Source: Bradyrhizobium manausense
GTDB lineage: Bacteria > Pseudomonadota > Alphaproteobacteria > Rhizobiales > Xanthobacteraceae
Direction of reading: 5' to 3'
Length of the DNA stretch: 64,000 bases
Assembly: GCF_018131105.1 (NCBI RefSeq)
Contig: NZ_JAFCJI010000002.1
Span: 62,001-126,000, forward strand
The translations under genes and the position numbers were made by a program. Of this stretch, positions 9,016 to 17,943 are shown piece by piece (the stretch's first letter is position 1; every line of letters starts with the position of its first letter). The notes beneath the pieces are model-generated. The model did not search any database and was not told where the DNA came from. It saw only the letters and a list, made by a program, of their open reading frames with translations.

Positions 9016-11991
9016 ATGACAAACGCCTCCTCGCTCGAACGGCGCCTGCGCGCGGACATGACCGGCGACGTCCTGTTCGACGGTTTCAGTCGCGGCCGCT
9101 ACGCCACCGACGCCTCGTTCTACCAGATCGTGCCGTCAGGCGTGGTCGTCCCCAAAACCATGGACGAGGCGCTGCTGGCGCTGGCGATCGCCCGCGACGA
9201 GGGCGTGAAGGTCACCCCGCGCGGCGGCGGCACCTCGCAATGCGGCCAGACCGTCAACGACGGGCTCGTGGTCGATCTCTCGAAGCACCTCAACAGGATC
9301 CTGTCGCTCGACGTCGCCGGCCGCACCTGCGTGGTCGAGCCCGGCATCGTGCTCGACGACCTCAACCGCCAGCTCAAAAAGCACGGCCTGTGGTTTCCGG
9401 TCGACGTCTCCACGGCCTCGCGCGCCACCATCGGCGGCATGGCCGGCAACAATTCCTGCGGCGGCCGCTCGCTTCGCTACGGCACCATGCGCGACAACAC
9501 GCTGTCTCTGGAGGCCTCGCTCGCCGACGGCACGCTGAGTCGTTTCGGCGAGGTCTCGCGCGATCTCTCCGATTTCGACGCCGGCGAGAACATGCGCGCG
9601 ATATTCCGCGACATGCTCGATCTCGGCGCGCGCGAAGCCGACGAGATCGCCGCACGATTCCCAAAAGTGCAGCGTCGCGTCGGCGGCTACAATCTCGATG
9701 CGCTCACGCCGCGCAATGCGCGCAACAACATGGCGCATCTGCTGGTCGGCTCCGAAGGCACGCTGGCCTTCACCACCAAGGTCGAGCTGAAGCTGTGGCC
9801 CGTGATCCGCAACAAGGCGCTCGGAATCTGCCATTTCGGCAGCTTCTACGAGGCGATGGACGCGGCCCAGCATCTGGTCAAGCTGAAGCCGATCGCAGTC
9901 GAGCTGGTCGATCGCACCATGCTCGCGCTCGGCCGCGACATCGCGATGTTCAAGCCGATCATCTCGGCCGCGATCAAGGGCGATCCGGATGCCGTTCTGG
10001 TGGTCGAGTTCGCGGAAGAAGACCAGGCCGATAATCTGGTGCGCCTCAAGCAACTCAACGAGCTGATGGGCGATCTCGGCTTCGGCTGGACCAACGATGT
10101 CAGCAAATGGGGCGGCGTCGTCGAGATCACCGAGCCGGCGCTCCAGAGCGGCATCGCCGACTTCCGCGCCGCCGGCCTCAACGTCATGATGTCGATGAAG
10201 CAGGAGGGCAAGCCCGTCTCCTTCGTCGAGGACTGCGCCGTGCCGCTGCCGCATCTCGCCGACTATACCCAGCGACTGAACGACGTCTTCGCCAGGCACG
10301 GCACCAGCGGCACGATGTATGCGCACGCCTCCGAGGGCTGCCTGCACGTGCGCCCCGTACTGAACCTCAAGCTCGAGAAGGACGTCAAGGCGATGCGCGC
10401 CATCGCCGAAGAAGCCTTTGCCCTGGTGCGCGAGTACAAGGGCTCGCATTCCGGCGAGCATGGCGACGGCCTGGTGCGCTCGGAATTCCACGAGACCATG
10501 TTCGGCGAACGTCTCGTCGCTGATTTCAGGGAAGTGAAGCATCGCTTCGATCCCGATGGCGTGCTCAATCCCGGCAAGATCGTCGACGCGCCCAGGATGG
10601 ACGACCGCTCGCTGTTCCGTTTCAAGCCGGACTATCGCGTCGCCGACCTCAAGACGAAGCTCGACTGGTCCGCCTGGCCCGGCGCCGGCGGCGGTTTCCA
10701 GGGCGCGGTCGAGATGTGCAACAACAATGGCGCCTGCCGCAAGCTCGAGGGCGGCGTGATGTGCCCGTCCTATCGCGCCACGCGCAACGAGAAGGACGTC
10801 ACCCGAGGCCGCGCCAACACGCTGCGGCTGGCGATATCAGGCCAGCTCGGCCCCGACGCGCTCGCCTCCGACGAGATGATGGACACGCTGAAACTTTGCG
10901 TCTCCTGCAAGGCCTGCCGCCACGAATGCCCTGTTGGCGTCGACATGGCCAAGATGAAGATCGAGGTATTGGCCGCACGCGCCGCCTCGCACGGACTGAC
11001 CTTGCGCGATCGCCTGGTCGGCTATCTCCCGCGTTACGCCGGCCTCGCCTCGCGCTTCGCGCCGCTGGCCAATTTGCGCAACCATAGCCTGCTGCTCCGA
11101 AAGCTGTTCGAGCGCTTCGCCGGCATCAGCGCCCGTCGCGCCCTGCCCGCCTTCCGCAGCGACGTGTTCGTACCATCAGCCGAATCGATCGGACCGGAGG
11201 CCGGCCGCGAAGTCGTCCTGTTCGCCGACACCTTCAATCGCATCTACGAGCGGGAAAATCTCGACGCCGCGCTGCGCGTGCTCGCGGCCGGCGGCTATCG
11301 CGTGCATATGCCGAAGCCTGTGAGCGGCAGCCGCCCGCTCTGCTGCGGCCGCACCTTCCTCTCGGCCGGACTCGTCGATGAAGCCAGATTCGAGCTCGAT
11401 CGGCTGGTGGCGGCCTTTGCGCCGTTCGCCGCACGCGGCGTGCCGATCGTCGGCCTTGAACCAAGCTGCCTGCTGACGCTGCGCGACGAGCTGGCCTCGC
11501 TGCGCAAGGACAACGACGCCAAGGCTGTCGGCGCGCACGCGCTGACCTTCGAGGAATTTCTGGTCCGCGAGGCGGAGGCTGGAAGGCTGCAACTCGCGCT
11601 CGGCACCGTCACCGACAAGGCCGTCGTCCACGGCCATTGCCACCAAAAATCCTTCGGCGCCTTCAAACCGGTCGAGCAGGTGCTGCGGCTTGTCCCCGGC
11701 CTCGAGGTCGAGACCATCGAGTCCAGCTGCTGCGGCATGGCCGGCGCGTTCGGCTATGGCGCCGACACCTATGACGCCTCGATCGAGATGGCCGAGCTGT
11801 CGTTGCTACCCGCCGTGCGCCGCGCGGACCAGACGACGCTGGTCGTTGCCGACGGCACCTCCTGCCGCCACCAGATCCACGACGGCGCCCAGCGCGAGGC
11901 GCTCCACGTCGCCCGCGTGCTGGCGATGAGCCTCGATCGCGCAAAAGCCAATTCCACTTCACCAGCTGCAAAGGAAACAAGCCATGGCTGA
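9016..11991 (+). CDS. Fused FAD-binding and Fe-S 2-hydroxy-acid dehydrogenase (D-lactate/glycolate type)
   Basis: A 991-residue fusion. The N-terminal half (about 35-545) is a PCMH/VAO-type FAD domain with PRGGGTSQCGQ at 68-78 and HSGEHGDG as in D-lactate dehydrogenase and GlcD. Next is a ferredoxin-like region with Cys at 568, 574, 583 and the cluster CVSCKACRHECP at 628-639, then two CCG-type domains (RPLCCGRTF, SSCCGMAGAFG). The family oxidises D-2-hydroxy acids such as D-lactate or glycolate and passes electrons to the membrane chain. It follows the GntR regulator and overlaps a GlcG-like gene by 8 bp. With glyoxylate-linked aminotransferases nearby, glycolate is an attractive but unproven substrate. 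Confidence 0.88.
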   Translation: MTNASSLERRLRADMTGDVLFDGFSRGRYATDASFYQIVPSGVVVPKTMDEALLALAIARDEGVKVTPRGGGTSQCGQTVNDGLVVDLSKHLNRILSLDVAGRTCVVEPGIVLDDLNRQLKKHGLWFPVDVSTASRATIGGMAGNNSCGGRSLRYGTMRDNTLSLEASLADGTLSRFGEVSRDLSDFDAGENMRAIFRDMLDLGAREADEIAARFPKVQRRVGGYNLDALTPRNARNNMAHLLVGSEGTLAFTTKVELKLWPVIRNKALGICHFGSFYEAMDAAQHLVKLKPIAVELVDRTMLALGRDIAMFKPIISAAIKGDPDAVLVVEFAEEDQADNLVRLKQLNELMGDLGFGWTNDVSKWGGVVEITEPALQSGIADFRAAGLNVMMSMKQEGKPVSFVEDCAVPLPHLADYTQRLNDVFARHGTSGTMYAHASEGCLHVRPVLNLKLEKDVKAMRAIAEEAFALVREYKGSHSGEHGDGLVRSEFHETMFGERLVADFREVKHRFDPDGVLNPGKIVDAPRMDDRSLFRFKPDYRVADLKTKLDWSAWPGAGGGFQGAVEMCNNNGACRKLEGGVMCPSYRATRNEKDVTRGRANTLRLAISGQLGPDALASDEMMDTLKLCVSCKACRHECPVGVDMAKMKIEVLAARAASHGLTLRDRLVGYLPRYAGLASRFAPLANLRNHSLLLRKLFERFAGISARRALPAFRSDVFVPSAESIGPEAGREVVLFADTFNRIYERENLDAALRVLAAGGYRVHMPKPVSGSRPLCCGRTFLSAGLVDEARFELDRLVAAFAPFAARGVPIVGLEPSCLLTLRDELASLRKDNDAKAVGAHALTFEEFLVREAEAGRLQLALGTVTDKAVVHGHCHQKSFGAFKPVEQVLRLVPGLEVETIESSCCGMAGAFGYGADTYDASIEMAELSLLPAVRRADQTTLVVADGTSCRHQIHDGAQREALHVARVLAMSLDRAKANSTSPAAKETSHG

Positions 11992-12412
11992 CCTCACACT
12001 CGACGCCGCCCGAAAAATCCTCGACGCCGCCTTCGCCAAATCCACCGAGCTCAAGCTGAAGCCGCTGGTCGTCACCATCCTGGACGCGCGCGGCGTGCTC
12101 AAGATCGCCGCCGCGCAGGACGGCACCAGCCTGATGCGCGCCGAGATCGCGCACGGCAAGGCCTACGGCGCGCTCGCGATGGGCATGGGCTCGCGCGCAT
12201 TGTACCAGCGGGCGCAGGAGCAGGCCTATTTCATCGACGCCGTGAACACCATCGCCAAGGGCGCTCTTGTGCCGGTCCCCGGCGGCGTGCTGATCATGGA
12301 CGGCGCGACCCTGCTCGGGGCTGTCGGCGTCTCCGGTGACACGTCTGATAATGACGAGGCCTGTGCGGTCGCCGGCATCCAGGCGGCGGACCTGAAGGCC
12401 AACGCGGGCTGA
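11984..12412 (+). CDS. GlcG/HbpS family protein
   Basis: A 142-residue protein of the GlcG/HbpS family: LTLDAARKILDAA at the start, then VVTILDARGVLKIAAAQDG, and the C-terminal GATLLGAVGVSGDTSDNDE loop. Members are small oligomeric proteins often encoded with glycolate or other 2-hydroxy-acid oxidases; some bind haem, but the molecular role is not established. The ATG overlaps the end of the upstream dehydrogenase by 8 bp, so the two are translationally coupled. No signal peptide is seen, unlike secreted HbpS members. Confidence 0.85.
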   Translation: MADLTLDAARKILDAAFAKSTELKLKPLVVTILDARGVLKIAAAQDGTSLMRAEIAHGKAYGALAMGMGSRALYQRAQEQAYFIDAVNTIAKGALVPVPGGVLIMDGATLLGAVGVSGDTSDNDEACAVAGIQAADLKANAG

Positions 12413-12418
12413 GATGCC

Positions 12419-12525
12419 GTAGGGTGGGTTAGCCGGAGGCGTAACCCACCACTTCGTCCCGCATTCGCCGAAACAAGGTGGGTTACGCCTCCGACCGCGC
12501 TTTGCGCGGCCCACGGCTACCCTAC
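12419..12525. repeat. Palindromic intergenic repeat (GGTGGGTTACGCC type)
   Basis: A compound palindrome just after the GlcG stop. Its ends are GTAGGGT (12419-12425) and ACCCTAC (12519-12525). Inside, 12435-12450 and 12477-12492 form perfect 16-bp arms (GGAGGCGTAACCCACC). A shorter alternative hairpin uses GGTGGGTT 12423-12430 with AACCCACC 12443-12450. From memory, very similar elements are scattered through Bradyrhizobium intergenic regions. It may also serve as a transcription barrier for the upstream operon, but has no T-run. Confidence 0.75.
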
Positions 12526-12540
12526 GCACCAGTGCTTGGG

Positions 12541-12555
12541 TTGCCCGACGGGCAA
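12541..12555. repeat. 15-bp perfect palindrome TTGCCCGACGGGCAA
   Basis: TTGCCCG and CGGGCAA flank a single A. The same core (TTTTGCCCGACG) recurs in the three repeats at 61571-62340 and probably belongs to a common intergenic element family. No function can be assigned. Confidence 0.4.
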
Positions 12556-12629
12556 AACACCCAATCGCTCGGTCAACCATCGCAACCAAAATATTCCACT
12601 TTACCGAATTTCGGTTTTATCGTACACAC

Positions 12630-13200
12630 CAGCCATCCTGATCCGGCGAAAGGGGCGGTCGTACGTCGTCACGAACCGCGGATCGGGTCGCGGTGGACGC
12701 TGGGCAGCGCCGTCGCGGATGTGAGACGCAGGGCGGGGCGATGGATTGAGCCGACCCCCGTGAGCCTCTCGCAAGCCGCGTTGTACGAACGGCGCCAAAG
12801 CCCTGCGAAGCCCCTTTAGGGCGAAGCAGGGTCAGCCTGCGTACGGCAAAACCGTGTGGTCCTGGCCGTCGTCGCTACGGTCAAGTCTTGCGGACGCGGC
12901 ATTGGCGTCAACCGGCGCGGTGCTGGTAACTTTCCGCAGGGCGAGGGAGGCCAGAAGGAACTCGGCTCCCGGGAGAGCACAGCATAAGCCGTCCAACCAC
13001 TGCGCAGGGAAGGCCGTGTGTTCGGCTACACCTGTATGCTGCTGTGCGGTTCCTTCTGCGCTACATCTCGCGCAGCGGACCGCGGGTGCCAGCCGGCACC
13101 CGGCCTTCCCTGCGCCCTTTCATTCGAGAGGGCGCGAAGCGAAGAGCAAAGCTCGGGCGGAATACGCCGCGAGAAGGCGAAGGTGCGTCTGCTGTTTGAG
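12630..13200. repeat. Putative dispersed Bradyrhizobium-type repeat with a long hairpin
   Basis: About 570 bases without a credible gene. The core has perfect 15-bp arms, GCGCAGGGAAGGCCG (13002-13016) and CGGCCTTCCCTGCGC (13101-13115). A nested hairpin GGGTGCC-AGCC-GGCACCC lies at 13084-13100. I recall related sequence (GGGAGAGCACG...AAGCCG...CTGCGCAGGGAAGGCCGG) as a frequent non-coding repeat in Bradyrhizobium and relatives, where it is often mis-annotated as hypothetical proteins; that part is memory, not seen here. It could be a mobile or structured-RNA element; the boundaries are approximate. Confidence 0.55.
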
Positions 13201-13247
13201 ACGTGAATTGGAACGCGATGGGTGCGCCGCTCAAACGGCGGGCCCCC

Positions 13248-14030
13248 TCACCTTCCCGTCCAGACCGGCTTGCGCTTCTCGCCGAACGCCTTCAGTCCCT
13301 CCCTGGCGTCCTCGGTCATCGCCAGCAATGCGATCTGGCTTTCGGTATAGGCGATGCTCTCGTCGAACGACATCGAAGCGATCGCGCGCATGGCGTATTT
13401 GCCGCGGCGGATCGCCGTCGGGGATTTGTCGACGATGCGGCCGATCAGCCAATCGACCTTGGCATCGAGCTCGGCCGCCGGCACGACGTGGTTCAGAAGG
13501 CCCGCGTCCTTCGCTGCCTTGGCATCGAAAGGCTCGCCGGTGAGCGCCCATTCGTTGACGAGGCGCCGCGGTGCGATGTCCTGCAGCAGGCTCAGCACCT
13601 GCATCGGAAACACGCCGACCTTCACCTCCGGCAGACCGAAGATGACATGATCCGCCGCAACCGCCATGTCGGTCATGCACAGCAAGCCCATGCCGCCGGC
13701 CATGCAGACGCCGCCGACACGCGCGATCGCGGGCTTGGTGGCGTTCTGCGACAGCCGCAACAGATCGGCATAATCGACATTGGGCCTGGAATGATCCATC
13801 GCGAAGGCCGCACCGGAATTCTGCAGATCCGCGCCGGCGCAGAACGCCTTGTCGCCCGCGCCGGTCAGCACGATGACGCGGACCTCCTTGTCGTCATGCG
13901 CGTCGCGATAGCCGCGTGTGATGCCGGCGATGACGTCGCCGTTCAGCGCGTTGCGCTTCTCCGGCCGATTGATGGTGATCCAGAACGCCTGCCCGCGCTT
14001 CTCGGTGATGACGCCTGTGGTGTCGGTCAT
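13248..14030 (-). CDS. Enoyl-CoA hydratase/isomerase family protein
   Basis: A 260-residue crotonase-fold protein with ITINRPEKRNALNGD near residue 20, the oxyanion segment LTGAGDKAFCAGADLQ, GGVCMAGGMGLLCMTDMAVA and FGLPEVKVGVFPM, all typical of enoyl-CoA hydratases. The Glu of LPEVKVGVFP matches a catalytic Glu region; the other catalytic Glu position (MAGGMG) is not Glu, so isomerase or another crotonase activity is possible. The ATG at 14030 has GAGGAA upstream; the frame extends to 14132 without a better start. It is transcribed toward the repeat region and appears to stand alone. Confidence 0.83.
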   Translation of the reverse strand: MTDTTGVITEKRGQAFWITINRPEKRNALNGDVIAGITRGYRDAHDDKEVRVIVLTGAGDKAFCAGADLQNSGAAFAMDHSRPNVDYADLLRLSQNATKPAIARVGGVCMAGGMGLLCMTDMAVAADHVIFGLPEVKVGVFPMQVLSLLQDIAPRRLVNEWALTGEPFDAKAAKDAGLLNHVVPAAELDAKVDWLIGRIVDKSPTAIRRGKYAMRAIASMSFDESIAYTESQIALLAMTEDAREGLKAFGEKRKPVWTGR

Positions 14031-14162
14031 GACGCTCGTTCCTCGCTCGCGGTTTGCAGCCATTTGCGGCAGCTTCGGCGCGAGGTGCAAGGGCAATCTG
14101 TCCGGAGACGCCGCTTTAGCGCCTCGACACAAATTAGCTAGAGATCAAAACGCGAGCGCAGC

Positions 14163-16253
14163 TCAGGCGGCAGTCGCCTTCCTGATCCAGACCTTGTTGT
14201 CGTGGAACGCAGCGCCGCCGATCGGGGCAATGGTGTCTGCGCCGGTCAACATGTTGATGCCGCGGCCGCCGATATGATTCCTGTTGGGATGCACCGATTC
14301 CGCGATCAGCACGCCGCGCCGCACGCCGTCGAACAGCGCGGCGATCAGCGTGGTTTCCCCACGGGTATTGCCGAGCGTCACTGCGTCGCCGTCAGCGACG
14401 CCGAGCGCGGCCGCATCGAGCGGATGGATCATCACGCTGGCCTGACCCTCGCGCGCCTGCGAGGACGGGGTCTCGTTGAACGTGGTGTTGAGGAAGCTGC
14501 GCGAGGGGCTGGTCGCAAGCCGGAACGGATGGGCCTGGTCGGCGTGCTCGATCACCGCCCAATGGTCCGGCAGCGATGGCATCTTGTCGAAATCGCCCAT
14601 GGTCTGACCGAACGGCGGATGCGCCCAATCGGCCTTGAAGTGGAATTTCTTGTCGGCATGAGCGAAGCCATCGAGATAATGCGAGGTGCGGAAGTCCGGC
14701 TGCAGATCGCGCCAGATGTCGGCTTCGAGGCCGGCGATGTCGCCGTGGTCGCTCAGTTTCAGCGTGGTGTCGATCAACTCGCGCGGCGTCATCTCGAAAC
14801 CCGGGTGCTTGGCGCCAAGCCGCGGCGCCAGCGCCTGCAACAGCTGGTGGTTGGAACGACATTCACCGGGTGGGTCGATCAGCTTCGGACCAACCGAGAT
14901 GTGCTGGTGGCCGCCGCCGTAATAGAGGTCGTCATGCTCCATGAACATGGTTGCCGGCAGCACGATGTCGGCCATCTGCGCCGTCTCGGTCATGAACTGC
15001 TCATGCACGACGACGAACAGATCCTCGCGCGCAAAGCCCTGGCGCACCAGCGCCTGCTCCGGCGCCACCGTCATCGGGTTGGTGTTCTGGATCAGCATCG
15101 CCTTGACCGGACCCTTGCCCAGCAGGGCCTCGGCATCGCCGGTGAGGATGCGGCCGACCTGCGACTGGTCGAGCGCGCGGACCGTCTTGTCGATCGCGTC
15201 ATGGCCTTCAATCACGGATTCGTTGAAGTGCCACAGCGCGTAGTTGTTGAAGAAAGCGCCGCCGCCTTCGTACTGCCAGGCGCCGGTCACCGCCGGAATG
15301 CAGTTTGCGGCATGCATCTGCGTCGCGCCGTTGCGCGAACGCGTAAACCCGTAGCCGAGACGGAAGAAGGTCCGCTTGGTCTCGCCCACAGCCTTGGCAA
15401 AGGCCTCGATCTCCGCCACGGGCACACCGCAGATCGCAGACGCCCATTCCGGCGTGCGTGTCTTCAGATGGGCCTCGAGCTCATTGGGGCAGTCGGTGTA
15501 CTTGTCCATGTAGGCGCGGTCGGCATAGCCGTCGCGGAACAGGACATGCATCACGCCGCAGGCAAACGCGCCGTCGGTGCCGGGCCGCAGCAGGATCTTG
15601 ATATCGGCCTGCTTCATCGTGTCGTTGTCGTAGATGTCGACGGCCGCGATCCTCGCGCCGCGCTCCTTCCGCGCGCGCGATGCATGCGTCATCACGTTGA
15701 CCTGGGTGTTGACGGGGTTGGTGCCCCAGATCACGACGAGATCCGAGAGCGCCATCTCGCGCGGATCGGCGCCGGCGATCTTTCCGGTGCCGATGGCAAA
15801 GCCGATACGCCCGACATTGGCGCAGATGGTCTGGTAGAAGCGCGAATATTTCTTTACGTGCGTGAGACGGTTGAGACCGTCGCGCATCACCAGCCCCATC
15901 GTGCCGGCGTAGTAGTAGGGCCAGATCGACTCCGCGCCGAACTCGCGTTCGGCCTGGTTGAAGCGATGGGCGATCTCGTCGAGCGCCTCATCCCAGGTGA
16001 TCCGCGCGAACTGGCCCGAGCCCTTCGCCCCGATGCGGCGCATCGGGAACGTCACGCGCTCGGGATGATGGATGCGCTCGGCGTAACGAGCGACCTTGGC
16101 GCAGACCACGCCGGCCGTATAGGTCTGCTTTTTCGAACCGCGAACCCGGCCGATGCTGCGGCCTTCGACCACCTCGACATCGAGCGCGCAGGCCGACGGG
16201 CAATCGTGCGGACAAGTGGAGTGGCGGATCTCGATCTTGGCGTGCTGGTTCAT
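14163..16253 (-). CDS. Molybdopterin oxidoreductase (DMSO reductase family) with 4Fe-4S site
   Basis: A 696-residue cytoplasmic enzyme with no Tat signal. The N-terminus has STCPHDCPSAC (about 14-24), with a fourth Cys in AGVVCAKVARYAERIHHPER, giving the [4Fe-4S] site of the family. WGTNPVNTQVN and the GTDGAFACGVMHVL region mark the molybdopterin domains, and the C-terminal part (from about 575) is the dinucleotide-binding beta-barrel. No Sec or Cys ligand to Mo is obvious; the substrate is unknown. The start at 16253 lacks a clear Shine-Dalgarno; an earlier in-frame codon at 16295 is possible. It diverges from the Bug/CoxSL operon, placing two Mo enzyme units head to head. Confidence 0.85.
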   Translation of the reverse strand: MNQHAKIEIRHSTCPHDCPSACALDVEVVEGRSIGRVRGSKKQTYTAGVVCAKVARYAERIHHPERVTFPMRRIGAKGSGQFARITWDEALDEIAHRFNQAEREFGAESIWPYYYAGTMGLVMRDGLNRLTHVKKYSRFYQTICANVGRIGFAIGTGKIAGADPREMALSDLVVIWGTNPVNTQVNVMTHASRARKERGARIAAVDIYDNDTMKQADIKILLRPGTDGAFACGVMHVLFRDGYADRAYMDKYTDCPNELEAHLKTRTPEWASAICGVPVAEIEAFAKAVGETKRTFFRLGYGFTRSRNGATQMHAANCIPAVTGAWQYEGGGAFFNNYALWHFNESVIEGHDAIDKTVRALDQSQVGRILTGDAEALLGKGPVKAMLIQNTNPMTVAPEQALVRQGFAREDLFVVVHEQFMTETAQMADIVLPATMFMEHDDLYYGGGHQHISVGPKLIDPPGECRSNHQLLQALAPRLGAKHPGFEMTPRELIDTTLKLSDHGDIAGLEADIWRDLQPDFRTSHYLDGFAHADKKFHFKADWAHPPFGQTMGDFDKMPSLPDHWAVIEHADQAHPFRLATSPSRSFLNTTFNETPSSQAREGQASVMIHPLDAAALGVADGDAVTLGNTRGETTLIAALFDGVRRGVLIAESVHPNRNHIGGRGINMLTGADTIAPIGGAAFHDNKVWIRKATAA

Positions 16254-16487
16254 GACCAATTTCGTAACACCAAAACATGGAGTAGCCGAGGGCATTTATC
16301 CGGCCATGCCCATGCAAAATGCTCAAACCCTGTACGCGGCCTGTTCCTGCCGCGACTGCGAAATGCCCCGCGGTCACACCGAGAACGGCCCGATATTCCT
16401 GACAAAATCGACTTTGTGAGGCGTCGACAGTCTGCGCCCGCTGCCGCTACAGTGCCTGCCAACAAAAACGAGTCCAGGGAGGTTGGT

Positions 16488-17462
16488 GTGACGGCCCGAC
16501 AAATCTTGCTGGCGCTGGCCGCCGGCCTGCTCACCGCATTCTCGGCAAGCCCGTCTCCGGCAGAAGATTATCCCGCGCACGCCGTCCGCATCGTCGTGCC
16601 TTTCGGCGCCGGCGGCCCGGCCGATGTCACGGCCCGGCTGATCGGCCAGGCGCTCCAGGAGCGCTTTGGCCAGCCCTTCGTGATCGAGAACCGCACCGGT
16701 GCAGGCGGCGTCATCGGCACGGTCGAGGCGGTGAAGTCGCCGGCAGACGGCTACACGTTGCTGATGATGTCCAACACCCAGACAGCGAATGAATCGCTGC
16801 TGACGCCGGAGCAGCGCAAATACGATCTGATGCGCGACCTCGCGCCGATCGCGCCGGTGAACTATTCCGATCTCGTCATCGTGGTGAACCCGCAAGTTCA
16901 GGCGAAGACGCTGCAGGAGTTCATCGCGCTCGCCAAGGCGCAGCCGGGTAAGATGAATTACGCTTCCTCGGGTCAGGGCACTCCGTACCACATGGCCGGC
17001 GAGCTGTTCAAAGCCATGGCCGGGATCGATGTCGTCCACGTTCCTTATCGCAACAGCGGCGAAGCACGCAGCGGCGTGATCGGCGGCCAGGTGCAGATGA
17101 TGATCGATGCCGTGCCGGCGATGGCGCCGAACATCGGCGAGAATCAGGTCCGCGCGCTGGCGACCACCGGCCAGCAGCGCTCCGCGGTGCTGCCCAACGT
17201 GCCGACCGCCGGCGAGGCTGGTGTCGCAGGCTATGAGGCGACGATCTGGCTCGGCCTGATGGCGCCGGCGGGCACGCCAAAGCCCGTCATCGACAAGCTC
17301 AATTCAGCCGTGAACGCAATGCTGAGGCGGCCGGACATCGTCAAGCTCTGGACCGAGCAGGGCGCGATCCCCATGTCGATGACCCCGGAGGAGTTCGACA
17401 AGTTCCTGCGGGGCGACATCGTGAAATGGGCCGATGTCGTCAAGAAGTTCGACAAGTCCTGA
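16488..17462 (+). CDS. Bug/TctC-family tripartite tricarboxylate-type solute receptor
   Basis: A 324-residue periplasmic receptor starting at a GTG with CAGGGAGG just upstream. Residues 1-25 form a Sec signal peptide (LLALAAGLLTAFSASPSPAE). The mature part has the Bug signatures YPAHAVRIVVPFGAGGPADVTAR, FVIENRTGAGGVIGT and YASSGQGTPYHMAGELF. Bug proteins bind small carboxylates and related anions. No TctAB membrane subunits are encoded nearby, which is common for orphan Bug receptors. It leads an operon with a two-subunit molybdenum hydroxylase, so it may capture that enzyme's substrate. An open frame upstream is antisense noise of the Mo enzyme gene. Confidence 0.88.
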   Translation: MTARQILLALAAGLLTAFSASPSPAEDYPAHAVRIVVPFGAGGPADVTARLIGQALQERFGQPFVIENRTGAGGVIGTVEAVKSPADGYTLLMMSNTQTANESLLTPEQRKYDLMRDLAPIAPVNYSDLVIVVNPQVQAKTLQEFIALAKAQPGKMNYASSGQGTPYHMAGELFKAMAGIDVVHVPYRNSGEARSGVIGGQVQMMIDAVPAMAPNIGENQVRALATTGQQRSAVLPNVPTAGEAGVAGYEATIWLGLMAPAGTPKPVIDKLNSAVNAMLRRPDIVKLWTEQGAIPMSMTPEEFDKFLRGDIVKWADVVKKFDKS

Positions 17463-17475
17463 GGCCGTGCCGGTT

Positions 17476-17943
17476 ATGCCGACCTTTCAGTTCAAGCTCA
17501 ACGGAGCTGTGGTCTCCGTGGATGCCGAGCCGGATCAGACGCTGCTCGATGTGCTGCGCGGCCGGCTCGGAATCACCAGCCCGCATTTCGGTTGCGGTGC
17601 CGGCGAGTGCGGGGCCTGTCATGTCATGGTCGATGGCCTCGCGATCGCCTCCTGCGACATGCCGATGTGGTCGGTGGCAGACAAGGACGTCGTTACGCTC
17701 GAGGGCATCGGCACGGCCGGGCAACCGCATCCGCTGCAGCGTGCTTTCATCACCGAACAGGCGATGCAATGCGGCTATTGCGTCTCGGGGATTCTGATCA
17801 GCGCGGCAGCGCTGCTCAGGCGCAACCCGTCACCCTCGGAAGCTGAAGTCCGGACAGCACTCGATCGCAATCTATGTCGCTGCGGATCGCACAACCGCAT
17901 GGTCCGGGCCGTGCTCCGTGCGGCGTCGGAGATGGCGACATGA
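17476..17943 (+). CDS. [2Fe-2S] small subunit of a molybdenum hydroxylase (CoxS/IorA-like)
   Basis: A 155-residue protein with two [2Fe-2S] motifs. The plant-ferredoxin type is CGAGECGACHVMVDG (Cys around 36-44, partner Cys near 56). The second is CGYC (about 98-101) with NLCRCGS (about 132-138). This is the electron-transfer subunit of xanthine-dehydrogenase-family enzymes. The ATG at 17476 is 13 bp after the Bug stop; a GTG at 17467 is an alternative. Its stop overlaps the large-subunit ATG (ATGA), so the two are coupled. No FAD (CoxM-type) subunit is encoded, as in isoquinoline 1-oxidoreductase and related two-subunit enzymes. Confidence 0.9.
   Translation: MPTFQFKLNGAVVSVDAEPDQTLLDVLRGRLGITSPHFGCGAGECGACHVMVDGLAIASCDMPMWSVADKDVVTLEGIGTAGQPHPLQRAFITEQAMQCGYCVSGILISAAALLRRNPSPSEAEVRTALDRNLCRCGSHNRMVRAVLRAASEMAT

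Noticed and set aside
12854..13543. Frames across the dispersed repeat and into the crotonase gene
   Set aside because: The sequence is explained by the structured repeat and by the antisense of the crotonase; codon use is not coding-like.
14202..16487. Very long open frame on the + strand upstream of the Bug receptor gene
   Set aside because: It is antisense to the molybdopterin oxidoreductase, His/Arg-rich with no domain, and arises from high GC. The true receptor start is the GTG at 16488 with a strong ribosome-binding site.
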